Shown one piece after another: positions 1-8,837 of a stretch of DNA of 64,000 bases (position 1 is its first letter; each line of letters begins with the position of its first letter). A model generated the notes under the pieces. It saw only the letters and a program-made list of their open reading frames with translations, was not told the origin of the DNA and ran no database searches. A program made the translations under genes and the position numbers. Source of the stretch: CAMBRQ01 sp945870325 (GTDB taxonomy: Bacteria > Bacillota > Clostridia > Lachnospirales > Lachnospiraceae); assembly GCF_050313795.1 (NCBI RefSeq), contig NZ_JBNPMC010000011.1:1-64000 (forward strand). The letters are read 5' to 3'.

Positions 1-10
1 GCGCTCTGCT

Positions 11-69
11 CATAAGCCGGATTGTGTGTTCATTCATGCAAGCATGATTCGCCCACAATCCGGCTTATG
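11..69. repeat. Nested perfect palindrome
   Basis: Two perfect 16-bp inverted arms (11-26 and 54-69, CATAAGCCGGATTGTG and its complement) enclose a 27-nt loop. The loop holds a second small palindrome, TCATGC-AA-GCATGA (35-48). It lies upstream of the MATE gene. No T-tract follows on the plus strand, so it is not a classic intrinsic terminator for plus-strand transcription. It may end a gene outside the window or be a small palindromic repeat. Confidence 0.6.
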
Positions 70-310
70 GCTGAACTGTTACACGTAACTACTTATTTTA
101 TAATTGGTTATTTTACAATATATGTAAATCGTGTTAATATAAAGATTAAATCGCATAAACGTAGAAGAACATAAGTATGGATAAAATCATAGACATAATG
201 ATAATAGAGACATAACTATAACAGAACCATAAGTATAGATAGAACCACAGATAATGGTTGCAATATTGGCATATATAAAAGAGAGAGATTTAGAAAAAGA
301 GGGTGTACAT

Positions 311-1708
311 ATGAAGAAAGAAACGAATGATGAGAGAATGGGAACTGCGCCGCTTGGTGGGCTGATGCTGTCGCTGGCAGTACCGGCGGTAGCAGCACAA
401 TTGATCAATGTGCTATATAACATTGTCGACCGAATCTATATCGGGCATATTCAGGGAGATGGTGATGTGGCGCTTACCGGAGTAGGTGTTACGTTTCCTA
501 TTATCACACTGATCTCGGCATTCAGTGCATTTGCCGGAATGGGAGGAGCGCCGTTGGCTTCCATTGCATTAGGGAAAAGGGATCATGAGCAGGCGGAGAA
601 GATCCTGGGGAATTCTGCTGGCATGCTGGTTCTGTTTTCGATTGTGCTTACGATAGGATTCTCTGTTTTTAAGACGCCGGTGCTGTATGCGTTTGGTGCC
701 AGCGAGACGACGATCAGATATGCGGAAAGTTATATAGGAATCTATTTGATAGGAACAATATTTGTTCAATTTGCGATTGGGTTGAATACATTTATCAGTG
801 GACAAGGGCAGGCGAGAATCGCTATGTTATCAGTGTTAATTGGTGCCGTGATCAATATCTGTCTGGACCCGGTATTCATCTTCCTGCTGAACATGGGAGT
901 AAGAGGAGCAGCACTTGCAACCGTGATCTCTCAGGCAATCAGCGCGGCGTGGGTCGTTCGATTCCTGACCTCTAAGAAGAGTGTCATAAAGTTGAGCATA
1001 AAAAATATGCGTCTTAAGCCGCAAGTAGTGAAGCAGATTGCAGGGCTTGGCATCTCGCCGTTCATTATGCAGAGTACAGAGAGTCTGGTCAGTATTACGC
1101 TTAATTCCGGGCTGCAGACTTATGGAGGAGACTTGTATGTAGGAACTATGTCAATTATGACCAGTATCATGCAGATGATTGTCATACCGATACAGGGAAT
1201 TGCACAGGGAGTACAGCCAATCATCAGTTACAATTATGGTGCGGGCAATAGGAAAAGAGTAAAGGGAGCATTTACAAGACTAATTGTAGTTGGGTTTGTC
1301 GGAACCTTCGTTTTAGCTGGGATAGCAGTTTTGTTCCCACAGATTTATGCGGAGATATTTACAAATAATGAGAAATTGGTGGAACTGACATGTCAGGTGA
1401 TGCCAATCTACTTCTTTGGAATTACGATTTTTGGCATTCAGTCTGCTTGCCAGTCAACATTTTTGGCATTGGGACAGGCGAAAGTATCCCTGTTTATTGC
1501 GCTTTTGAGGAAAGTAATTCTGTTGATTCCACTGGCAGTTATTTTGCCAAGGTTCATGGGAGTCATGGGAATCTACCGCGCAGAGCCGATTGCAGATATT
1601 ATTTCAGTGTTTACGACTAGTGTGCTGTTCGTGATCACTATGAAGAAAGTTTTGCGTAATATGGATAGAAGTGTTATGATGGAGGAAGACAAAGAGAAGG
1701 AGGTCTAA
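311..1708 (+). CDS. MATE family multidrug/cation efflux transporter
   Basis: The product is a 465-residue polytopic membrane protein that should exchange cationic compounds for Na+ or H+. The N-terminal region contains LINVLYNIVDRIYIG and GVGVTFPI, typical of bacterial MATE proteins, and the two halves repeat the same topology (about 12 helices). The ATG at 311 is preferred over the in-frame ATG at 254 because AAAGAGGG lies just upstream of 311. The stop is 3 bp from the DegV start, so the two are probably cotranscribed. Substrate is unknown. Confidence 0.93.
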   Translation: MKKETNDERMGTAPLGGLMLSLAVPAVAAQLINVLYNIVDRIYIGHIQGDGDVALTGVGVTFPIITLISAFSAFAGMGGAPLASIALGKRDHEQAEKILGNSAGMLVLFSIVLTIGFSVFKTPVLYAFGASETTIRYAESYIGIYLIGTIFVQFAIGLNTFISGQGQARIAMLSVLIGAVINICLDPVFIFLLNMGVRGAALATVISQAISAAWVVRFLTSKKSVIKLSIKNMRLKPQVVKQIAGLGISPFIMQSTESLVSITLNSGLQTYGGDLYVGTMSIMTSIMQMIVIPIQGIAQGVQPIISYNYGAGNRKRVKGAFTRLIVVGFVGTFVLAGIAVLFPQIYAEIFTNNEKLVELTCQVMPIYFFGITIFGIQSACQSTFLALGQAKVSLFIALLRKVILLIPLAVILPRFMGVMGIYRAEPIADIISVFTTSVLFVITMKKVLRNMDRSVMMEEDKEKEV

Positions 1709-1711
1709 GAT

Positions 1712-2575
1712 ATGAGCAACTATGTGATTACAGTGAACAGTACAGTAGATTTGCCTAAGGAATGGGTGGAAGAGCGGCATGTGCCGGTTATTCCGTTGAA
1801 ATACACGATAGATGGGAAAACATACGAAGATATGAACGGATTATCTTCAAAAGAGTTTTTCCGGAAATTGCGAGAAGGAAAGATGGCAGTCACTTCTCAA
1901 GTAAATCCGGAGGAAGCAAAGAAAGCATTGGAAACGTTCTTGAAAGAAGGGAAGGATGTGCTGCATCTGGGATTCTCTTCTGCGTTAAGCGGAACCTATA
2001 ACAGTATGCGTATTGCAGGAGAAGAACTTAAGGAAGAATATCCGGATAGAAAGATTATTATCATTGATACTCTATGTGCGTGTCTAGGTGAAGCAATACT
2101 TCTATATTATGCGTTGAAACTGAGAGAAGAGGGTAAGACCATTGATGAAGTGGCGGAATGGGTTGAGGCGAATAAACTTCATGTGTGCCATAATGTTACG
2201 ATTGATGATTTGGACCATCTGCAGAGAGGCGGGCGCATCTCCAAGACGGTTGCTGTTCTGGGCGGCATGGTGAAGATTAAGCCGATGATTCATATGGATG
2301 ATCACGGATCACTTCAGGTGATTGGCAAGGAACGTGGGCGTAAGAGGTCTTTGAATAAGATTGTAGACATGGCTGTGGAACAGGCAAAAGGCTGGGAGAA
2401 TGACATCATCATGATTACCCATGGAGATTGCATTGAAGATGCAGAATATGTGGCTGAACTGGTCAGAGAGAAGATGGGAATCAATAACATTCTGATCAAT
2501 AATATCGGCACAGTGATTGGAAGCCATACGGGTCCTGGAGTTGTTGCTGTATTCTGCATGGGAAACAAACGATAA
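1712..2575 (+). CDS. DegV family fatty-acid-binding protein
   Basis: A 287-residue cytoplasmic protein of the DegV (FakB-like) family, whose members bind a fatty acid and can present it to the kinase FakA. The N-terminal motif ITVNSTVDLP, the segment VTSQVNPEE, the HLGFSSALSGTYNS segment and the GRISK motif are family hallmarks. Length is normal. AAGGAGG precedes the ATG. It directly follows the MATE gene and ends before a strong bidirectional hairpin. No fakA is nearby, so the bound lipid and partner are inferred only from family. Confidence 0.92.
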   Translation: MSNYVITVNSTVDLPKEWVEERHVPVIPLKYTIDGKTYEDMNGLSSKEFFRKLREGKMAVTSQVNPEEAKKALETFLKEGKDVLHLGFSSALSGTYNSMRIAGEELKEEYPDRKIIIIDTLCACLGEAILLYYALKLREEGKTIDEVAEWVEANKLHVCHNVTIDDLDHLQRGGRISKTVAVLGGMVKIKPMIHMDDHGSLQVIGKERGRKRSLNKIVDMAVEQAKGWENDIIMITHGDCIEDAEYVAELVREKMGINNILINNIGTVIGSHTGPGVVAVFCMGNKR

Positions 2576-2604
2576 AGAGACGAACTGAGAAGATCATTGG
2601 CAGC

Positions 2605-2653
2605 ATATAAAACGAGAGTGTACAAATATGAACTGTACACTCTCGTTTTATAT
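2605..2653. terminator. Bidirectional terminator between degV and the NSS transporter
   Basis: Perfect 20-bp arms (2605-2624 and 2634-2653) around a 9-nt loop, with A-rich and T-rich ends (ATATAAAACGAGAGTGTACA and its complement). It lies between convergent genes and can serve both. Confidence 0.85.
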
Positions 2654-2674
2654 ATTATGCCTGAATCAGGCAAA

Positions 2675-4030
2675 CTACAGTGTAAATATTCCCAAAGCGC
2701 TTGCGATAGAACTTGTCAGAATAAGTACAAGGAAGATTGGAGCAACCCATTTGATTACAACGTTGAACATCTTCTCGGCTTTGAATTTGCCGTCAGTAAT
2801 CTTAACTTCGTCTGCGATTGCTTTTGGTTTTATGATGAACCCTACGAAGACACAGGTAAAGAATGCAACAATTGGCATCAATACACTATTACTTACAAAA
2901 TCCATTATATCCAGTACGGACATGCCCATCCAACTGATGAAACTCAATGATCCGAAACCAAGAGAAGACGGAATTCCCATAACGGCGGCAAGGATTGCAA
3001 CCAGGATTCCGGTAAATCTACGGGTCCAGCCGAACTTATCCATGAATACGGATACAATCGTCTCCATCAAAGAGATTGCAGAAGTAAGTGCAGCAAAAAA
3101 TACAAGTACGAAGAAGATTGTTCCGATCACTCCGCCGAACTTCATGCTTGCGAATACCTTCGGAAGTGTCATGAACATCAATCCAGGACCTGCGCTTAAT
3201 GCAGAACGGTCTCCGCCGGAGAATGCGAATACGGCAGGAATAATCATCAGACCTGCAAGGAATGCAATTCCTGTATCGAATAATTCAATCTGACGAACAG
3301 AACTTTCCAGATGGTTCTCTTTCTTCATATAAGAACCGTAAGTAATCATAATACCCATAGCCAGTGACATTGAATAGAAGAGTTGTCCCATAGCGGCAAG
3401 GATTGTCTTCGCGGATACATCTGCCATATGTGGCTGAATATAGTAGACAAGACCTTCCATTGCACCTTCCAAAGTAAGACCGTATACAGCAATGATGATA
3501 GTAAGTACAACTAGGATCGGCATCATGACCTTACTTACTTTCTCAATTCCTTTTTCTACACCACATAAAACAACGATGGCTGTCAACCCTAAAAATAATA
3601 GGAACCATCCAATTGGCTGCATTGTACCACTGATAAAATCTGTAAAATAAGTATCGCCAGCAGCATCCTGTACGCCGCCGCTTACGAATACAGCGAAATA
3701 TTTTATAACCCATCCTCCGATAACAGAGTAGTATGGGAAGATGATAACCGGAACAAGGGATGCAAGGAATCCTAAGAATCCAAAACGTCGATCCAATGAC
3801 TTGAATGCGCCAATTGCACTGATACCGGTCTTACGTCCCAATGCGATCTCCGCGATCATCAGTGTAAATCCGAATGTAACTGCAAGAATCAGGTAAATCA
3901 GCAGAAAAGTTCCTCCGCCATATTTTGCCGCAAGATAGGGAAACCTCCATATATTGCCAAGTCCTACAGCAGATCCGGCAGCTGCAAGTACGAACCCGAG
4001 TTTGTTGGAAAAATTACTTCTGTCTTTCAT
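2675..4030 (-). CDS. Sodium-dependent neurotransmitter:sodium symporter (NSS/SNF) transporter
   Basis: A 451-residue Na+-coupled amino-acid or amine symporter of the LeuT fold. The N-terminal TM1 signature GSAVGLGNIWRFPYLAAKYGG carries the residues that form the sodium and substrate sites. About 11 helices follow, as is usual for bacterial members that lack TM12. The start at 4030 is chosen because GAGGAGG precedes it, whereas the upstream ATG at 4114 would add 28 residues not found in the family and has no ribosome site. It is monocistronic and shares the bidirectional hairpin at 2605-2653. Confidence 0.93.
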   Translation of the reverse strand: MKDRSNFSNKLGFVLAAAGSAVGLGNIWRFPYLAAKYGGGTFLLIYLILAVTFGFTLMIAEIALGRKTGISAIGAFKSLDRRFGFLGFLASLVPVIIFPYYSVIGGWVIKYFAVFVSGGVQDAAGDTYFTDFISGTMQPIGWFLLFLGLTAIVVLCGVEKGIEKVSKVMMPILVVLTIIIAVYGLTLEGAMEGLVYYIQPHMADVSAKTILAAMGQLFYSMSLAMGIMITYGSYMKKENHLESSVRQIELFDTGIAFLAGLMIIPAVFAFSGGDRSALSAGPGLMFMTLPKVFASMKFGGVIGTIFFVLVFFAALTSAISLMETIVSVFMDKFGWTRRFTGILVAILAAVMGIPSSLGFGSLSFISWMGMSVLDIMDFVSNSVLMPIVAFFTCVFVGFIIKPKAIADEVKITDGKFKAEKMFNVVIKWVAPIFLVLILTSSIASALGIFTL

Positions 4031-4193
4031 GTGAAAAATCCTCCTCAATATATAATAACATTCCAAAAGAAATAGATTATGCTCTATTATTACATGAAAG
4101 AACATAATTTTCAAGGAAAAACGCTATTGTTAAGGAAAAAACAAAAACAAAACAAAAATGTGGGTAATAAGGGTAATAAGATAAAAAATCATG

Positions 4194-4222
4194 TTGACAT
4201 CATAAGAAAGATGTGGTAAATT
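4194..4222 (+). promoter_or_regulatory. Promoter of the infC-rpmI-rplT operon
   Basis: TTGACA (4194-4199), 17-bp spacer, TAAATT (4217-4222). It directly precedes the leader RNA of the operon. Confidence 0.75.
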
Positions 4223-4223
4223 A

Positions 4224-4400
4224 AATGTTGCGTAAAGCGAAAAACAAAGTAGAGTATCCACTCTCACCATAGCACAATCGGGTGACTATTGGTTTGATAT
4301 TGAGTATAATGTTCTGAATGTATATTATAGAACTTATTATGCAGATATGTAAAGTGGATAGTCGAAAACTATTCACTTATTTTTATTTATTTTTATGATG
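4224..4400 (+). ncRNA. L20-type ribosomal protein leader with attenuator upstream of infC
   Basis: About 175 nt of noncoding RNA between the promoter and infC. It ends in a terminator hairpin (arms 4352-4362 and 4368-4378, AAGTGGATAGT paired with ACTATTCACTT) followed by a long U-rich tract. In Firmicutes this position holds the L20 leader, where L20 binding favours termination. The leader assignment rests on gene context plus the visible terminator; the L20-binding fold was not modelled. Confidence 0.7.
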
Positions 4401-4413
4401 GGGGTGCAAGACA

Positions 4414-4920
4414 ATTAGCGAATTAATGATTAACGGGCAGATCAGAGACAAAGAAGTACGAGTAATAGGAGAGGATGGACAGCAGTTAGGAATTATGTCC
4501 TCAAGAGAGGCAATGAAGCTTGCTCAGGAAGCGGAATTGGATCTTGTGAAGATTGCTCCAAAGGCTCAGCCGCCGGTATGCAAGATTATCGATTATGGTA
4601 AGTACAGATATGAACTTGCAAGAAAAGAAAAAGAGGCGAAGAAAAAGCAGAAGACCGTTGAAGTGAAGGAAGTGCGTCTTTCACCTAACATCGAGACCAA
4701 TGATCTTAATACTAAGGTCAACAATGCGAAGAAGTTCATCAGTAAAGGCAATAAAGTAAAAGTTACCTTGCGTTTCAGAGGCCGTGAGATGGCGCATATG
4801 CAGCAGAGCAAACACATCTTAGATGATTTTGCACAGATGCTTGCAGATGTTGCAACTGTAGAGAAGGCACCGAAACTGGAAGGCAGAAGCATGAGCATGG
4901 TTTTAACTGAAAAACGTTAA
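4414..4920 (+). CDS. infC: Translation initiation factor IF-3 (AUU start)
   Basis: IF-3 binds the 30S subunit, prevents premature 50S joining and checks initiator tRNA pairing. The product is 168 residues with the usual two domains: LMINGQIRDKEVRVIG at the N terminus and the basic linker KEKEAKKKQKTVEVKEVRL. The first ATG (4426) has no ribosome site, and an in-frame stop lies at 4396-4398. An ATT at 4414 sits 8 nt behind GGGGGTG, so AUU is the likely start. IF-3 discriminates against non-AUG codons, so this gives autoregulation in E. coli. First gene of infC-rpmI-rplT. Confidence 0.93.
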   Translation: MSELMINGQIRDKEVRVIGEDGQQLGIMSSREAMKLAQEAELDLVKIAPKAQPPVCKIIDYGKYRYELARKEKEAKKKQKTVEVKEVRLSPNIETNDLNTKVNNAKKFISKGNKVKVTLRFRGREMAHMQQSKHILDDFAQMLADVATVEKAPKLEGRSMSMVLTEKR

Positions 4921-4952
4921 AAATATATACAAATTTTAAGGAGGAAATTATC

Positions 4953-5150
4953 ATGCCAAAAATCAAAACAAATAGAGCAGCTGCAAAGCGCTTCAAAAAA
5001 ACAGGTACAGGAAAATTAAAAAGAAATAAAGCTTATAAGAGCCATATCTTAACTAAGAAATCTACAAAGAGAAAAAGAAATCTTAGAAAGCCAATCATTA
5101 CTGATGCAACAAATGTAAAGAACATGAAGAAGGTATTACCATATCTGTAA
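4953..5150 (+). CDS. rpmI: 50S ribosomal protein L35
   Basis: A 65-residue, very basic protein (PKIKTNRAAAKRFKKTG start, many Lys/Arg) with the full length normal for bL35. It is a structural part of the large subunit. It sits between infC and rplT, behind an AAGGAGG site, and is cotranscribed under the L20 leader upstream of infC. Confidence 0.98.
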   Translation: MPKIKTNRAAAKRFKKTGTGKLKRNKAYKSHILTKKSTKRKRNLRKPIITDATNVKNMKKVLPYL

Positions 5151-5187
5151 GATATTGGAACGAAGTATTGAAGGAGGAAAATAAGAC

Positions 5188-5544
5188 ATGGCAAGAATTA
5201 AAGGCGGAATGAACGCTAAAAAGAAACATAATAGAACTTTAAAGTTAGCAAAAGGTTACAGAGGAGCACGTTCTAAACAGTACAGAGTTGCAAAACAGTC
5301 TGTTATGAGAGCTCTTACATCTTCTTACGCAGGAAGAAAACAGCGCAAGCGTCAGATGCGTCAGTTATGGATTGCACGTATCAATGCTGCAGCAAGAATG
5401 AATGGATTGTCTTACAGCAAGTTCATGCATGGATTAAAACTTGCTAACGTAGATATGAACAGAAAGATGTTAGCAGAGATGGCTGTAAATGATGCAGCAG
5501 GATTCGCAACACTTGCAGAAGTAGCAAAATCCAAATTAGCATAG
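5188..5544 (+). CDS. rplT: 50S ribosomal protein L20
   Basis: A 118-residue basic protein with the bL20 pattern: a long N-terminal basic helix (MARIKGGMNAKKKHNRTLK) followed by a globular RNA-binding domain (WIARINAAARMNGLSYSKFM). It is needed for early 50S assembly and, in Firmicutes, represses its own operon through the leader before infC. Last gene of the operon; an intrinsic terminator starts 24 nt after the stop. Confidence 0.98.
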   Translation: MARIKGGMNAKKKHNRTLKLAKGYRGARSKQYRVAKQSVMRALTSSYAGRKQRKRQMRQLWIARINAAARMNGLSYSKFMHGLKLANVDMNRKMLAEMAVNDAAGFATLAEVAKSKLA

Positions 5545-5567
5545 TTGTATTGGGAATAGATATTATG

Positions 5568-5608
5568 GCTTCATTTTGCAGAACAGTGTAAAATGAAGCT
5601 GTTTTTTT
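5568..5608 (+). terminator. Intrinsic terminator of infC-rpmI-rplT
   Basis: GCTTCATTTT (5568-5577) pairs with AAAATGAAGC (5590-5599), followed by a run of T. Confidence 0.9.
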
Positions 5609-5671
5609 TATTTTATAGAACCAGTTAAATTACAGCGTTGATCCTTCGGTATTGTAAAATATAGAATAGCA

Positions 5672-5723
5672 AATAAGAGGATGTCCCTACAGTCATGACT
5701 TGACTTGGGGACATCCTCTTATT
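5672..5723. terminator. Hairpin between rplT and aroE
   Basis: Arms of 16 bp (5672-5687 and 5708-5723, AATAAGAGGATGTCCC and complement) around a 20-nt loop. It lies 3' of both convergent transcription units and most likely terminates the minus-strand aroE unit. Confidence 0.7.
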
Positions 5724-5767
5724 CTACCATATACTAATTTTGGAATTCAGATTCCGGCATATGATTA

Positions 5768-6655
5768 TTAGATCCCTAACTTTTCTTTCATATACTCTAT
5801 ATCGGTTGATTTTCCTGTATAGAGTTCAATTGCAATTAACGCCTGGAAGAGCATCATACTCATTCCATTGTATACTCTTGTACATCCGGCTTCTTTTGCC
5901 TGACGCATCATTACCGTCTCCCTTGGAGCATATACGGTATCCGTTACGATCAGATCAGGACGGAAATACGATGTATCCGGGATATTAGAAAGGTCTTCCA
6001 GCGGATGCATACCAACGCCTGTCGCATCGCAGAAGATATCCGCTTCTTGCATTTTTGCTTTCAGAAGATCCAGATCTGCAAGATCATTCATCGTTGCCTT
6101 GCATTCTGTATTATTGTTGATCTTTTCTACAATCTCTTCACCGCGGGCATAGAATTTATCCTTGATGTTGAAAATATGAAGTTCGGCAATTCCTTCCAGG
6201 GCTCCGCAGACTGCAATTGCTGTAGCAGCACCGCCTGTTCCGATCAGAACCATCTTCATTCCTTTAATGTCAATTCCTTCTTCTTTGATACCCTGCCAGT
6301 ATCCCATACCGTCAGTATTATATCCTTTTAATTTTCCTGTAACCTGTCCATTTTCATCGCGGGTATTAACAACTGTATTGATTGCTCCGCAAAGTTTGGC
6401 TGCTTCGTCGACTTCTTCCAAATACTTGTGAACAACCGTCTTGTTCGGCATAGAGATGTTGGAACCAAGCATTTTTAATGCACGGATACTATTGACAGCA
6501 GCTTCCAGAGAATCATTATCTACTTCAAACGCAAGTTGGATAACATCATCCCCATTCTTGTCATATGCAAGATTATGTGTTGTCGGTGACTGTGAGTGAC
6601 GGATTGGATAAGCCATTAATCCAACCAATTCTGTATGTCCTGTTATATTTGGCAT
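5768..6655 (-). CDS. aroE: Shikimate/quinate dehydrogenase (AroE/YdiB type)
   Basis: A 295-residue NAD(P)-dependent enzyme interconverting 3-dehydroshikimate and shikimate, or dehydroquinate and quinate. The N-terminal substrate domain has the SQSPTTHN motif and the NISMPNKTVV segment with the catalytic Lys. The Rossmann domain has GTGGAATAI (residues about 135-145). It lies 36 bp behind the enoate reductase gene on the same strand, and aroD and two transporter systems are close by, which favours a catabolic role over aromatic biosynthesis. Cofactor and preference for quinate or shikimate cannot be read from the sequence with certainty. Confidence 0.9.
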   Translation of the reverse strand: MPNITGHTELVGLMAYPIRHSQSPTTHNLAYDKNGDDVIQLAFEVDNDSLEAAVNSIRALKMLGSNISMPNKTVVHKYLEEVDEAAKLCGAINTVVNTRDENGQVTGKLKGYNTDGMGYWQGIKEEGIDIKGMKMVLIGTGGAATAIAVCGALEGIAELHIFNIKDKFYARGEEIVEKINNNTECKATMNDLADLDLLKAKMQEADIFCDATGVGMHPLEDLSNIPDTSYFRPDLIVTDTVYAPRETVMMRQAKEAGCTRVYNGMSMMLFQALIAIELYTGKSTDIEYMKEKLGI

Positions 6656-6691
6656 TGTGATTACCTCTTTCCTTCTATTAATATTATTCTG

Positions 6692-8713
6692 TTATTTTAT
6701 CTCATCAAGGTCTAATAGTCCTTTGAATTCAAGTACGTTCAGGATTGCACGACCATCCATTGTGCCTTCCATAATACGGCGTGCCCGGATGGAATCACCA
6801 ATCGGGTAGATAAATGTATCCGTGTCGGCAAATGTTTCCTCAAGTGCCGGGAGGATTGGATTATTTGCCCTCATTCCGAGACAGTTGAATCCAAGGTCAA
6901 ACTCAAGCTCTTTGATCTCTCCATCAGGCGTCTTTACAACGAAAGCATTCTCTTTTACTTCCTGGAGTGCTGTGTTTACGTATTCTTTTACACCGTATTT
7001 ATCATGGGTCTCCCGCATCGAACATTTAGTAATAGGATCAGCGATCATGCCAATCTCAGGGAGCATATCGACGATAGAGCATTGGGCTCCACGCGGTGCA
7101 AAATATTCAATGACATCGAGACCTACGGAACCGCCGCCCATGACAACGACTTTTTTCCCTTTGCAGAAGTCATCCGGATATTTTCCTGCGTTCAGATTAT
7201 TAATCATATCAAAAATCGTCGCAACATTACCGGCTTCAATATTCTCTCTCAGACCAGGGATTGGAGGAACCAGCGGTACGGAACCTGTTGCATTGACAAC
7301 AATATCCGGTTTGTAGGCTTTGATCTTCTCAATCGTAGCTTCGGTATTTAAGAACAAATATAAATTCGGCAGTTTTTCCGCACGTTTTTCCAGATATTTC
7401 GGGAAATCCTTCATACGTGTTTTGCTCGGAAGGTCAGAAATAAATGTGGACAATCCACCGATATGATCTTTCTTTTCCAGTACAAATACATTACATCCAA
7501 CTTCGGCTGCAGTACATGCTGCCTCAAGGCCGGCAGTACCAGCGCCTACGACAACAACGTTGCAGTTTTTCTTAACTTTCAATTTCTTGTAGATATCTCC
7601 CTCCGGAACCGCAGGGTTAACAGTACAACGGATCGGGCGGTTGACGCCAATACGGTTCCCCGCGCAGCCTACATTACATGAGATACATTTGCGAAGCATC
7701 TCTTCTTCGCCGTTTTGTACTTTGATTACCCAGTTTGGATCAGCGATTAATCCACGACCCATACCGACAATATCTACATCACCGCTTGCAAGAATCTGCT
7801 CTACAACTTTTGGATCGCGGTAGTTTCCAGCATTGATTACTGGTTTGCCGTATTTTTCTTTTACAGCCTTTGCTTGGTAAGAACGCCATCCATCAGGCAT
7901 ATAGTTTGAATCAATCTGATATTGGAGAGATGGGTTCAATGCACATGATACGTCATACATATCTACGAACTCATCAATATACTGCAGATATTCCAGAGTA
8001 TCTTCCAGGGTATTTCCGCCAAGCACACGCTCCTCTGCGGAAATACGCACAATAATCGGGAACCACGGTCCGACCTGTCTGCGGATCTCTTCCAATACCA
8101 TCCGCGGGAAGCGCAGACGATTCTCTACCGTTCCACCGAATTCATCTGTTCTCTTATTGTAATATGGGGAGATGAACTGGCTCATCAGATAAGAATGTCC
8201 ACAATGAACCTCAACGGCATCAAAACCGATAGCCTGGGCTCTTTTTGCAGCTTCACCATATTTTCTCACTGTTGTAAGAATCTCTTCTTTGGTCATTGGA
8301 CGTGGAATATCACCGCCGACTTTTGTTGGAATATTAGAAGAGGAGACTGTCGCCACTTCTGTTCTTGCAGAAGAAGCAGAAGCGCCTGCATGGTTAATCT
8401 GTATGGCAACTGTCGCGCCGTTCTTATGAAGATTCTCGACTAACTGATAGTAACGCGGCATAAAACTGTCATGATCGATACGGATCTGACTTGTTCCATT
8501 GGAACCAACAGGATATTCTACATTGGCATTCTCTACAATGATCAGGCCAACTCCGCCTTTCGCGCGTAATGAATAATAATTCATGTGGCGGTTACTCATC
8601 TCGCCACTTGTCTCGCCGTAATTTGATCCCATCGGAGTCATAGCAATGCGGTTACGAATTGTCATTCTCTTTACCGTTAAAGGTTCAAAAATTTTGGGAT
8701 AATTTGTTTTCAT
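6692..8713 (-). CDS. FAD/FMN/4Fe-4S NADH:flavin oxidoreductase, 2,4-dienoyl-CoA reductase/enoate reductase type
   Basis: A 673-residue enzyme with three parts: an Old Yellow Enzyme TIM barrel (about 1-340; VEVHCGHSYLMSQFISP has the active-site region), a cysteine cluster C-x2-C-x3-C-x11-C (CISCNVGC onward) for a 4Fe-4S centre, and FAD and NADH Rossmann domains (VVVVGAGTAGLEAA and VVVMGGGSVGLDV). Family members pass hydride from NADH through FAD, Fe-S and FMN to an activated C=C bond. As partner of aroE, a conjugated substrate derived from quinate or shikimate, such as 3-dehydroshikimate, is an attractive but untested guess. A conserved motif precedes the gene at 8746-8772. Confidence 0.9.
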   Translation of the reverse strand: MKTNYPKIFEPLTVKRMTIRNRIAMTPMGSNYGETSGEMSNRHMNYYSLRAKGGVGLIIVENANVEYPVGSNGTSQIRIDHDSFMPRYYQLVENLHKNGATVAIQINHAGASASSARTEVATVSSSNIPTKVGGDIPRPMTKEEILTTVRKYGEAAKRAQAIGFDAVEVHCGHSYLMSQFISPYYNKRTDEFGGTVENRLRFPRMVLEEIRRQVGPWFPIIVRISAEERVLGGNTLEDTLEYLQYIDEFVDMYDVSCALNPSLQYQIDSNYMPDGWRSYQAKAVKEKYGKPVINAGNYRDPKVVEQILASGDVDIVGMGRGLIADPNWVIKVQNGEEEMLRKCISCNVGCAGNRIGVNRPIRCTVNPAVPEGDIYKKLKVKKNCNVVVVGAGTAGLEAACTAAEVGCNVFVLEKKDHIGGLSTFISDLPSKTRMKDFPKYLEKRAEKLPNLYLFLNTEATIEKIKAYKPDIVVNATGSVPLVPPIPGLRENIEAGNVATIFDMINNLNAGKYPDDFCKGKKVVVMGGGSVGLDVIEYFAPRGAQCSIVDMLPEIGMIADPITKCSMRETHDKYGVKEYVNTALQEVKENAFVVKTPDGEIKELEFDLGFNCLGMRANNPILPALEETFADTDTFIYPIGDSIRARRIMEGTMDGRAILNVLEFKGLLDLDEIK

Positions 8714-8745
8714 AAATCCTTCTCCTTATTGTCTTTTTCGCAGAA

Positions 8746-8772
8746 GGCATTTCTTATGTTTGTGACAATATC
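8746..8772. promoter_or_regulatory. Probable LysR-controlled site upstream of the enoate reductase gene
   Basis: The core TTCTTATGTTTGTGACAA recurs almost unchanged at 9996-10025 before the MFS gene. Both copies lie about 30-60 bp upstream of the start codon they serve. The core of the motif, TTTGTGACAA, is nearly palindromic. The lysR gene lies between the two copies, which makes LysR the likely reader. Confidence 0.6.
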
Positions 8773-8837
8773 ATTATAATTCCGGAGAACAATAATATAA
8801 AATATCTTTATTGTTTTTTTTTGATACCTTCAGGCTA

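Noticed and set aside
2597..3293. Plus-strand frames opposite the NSS transporter
   Set aside because: The transporter frame carries the conserved LeuT-family motifs; the opposite frames have none.
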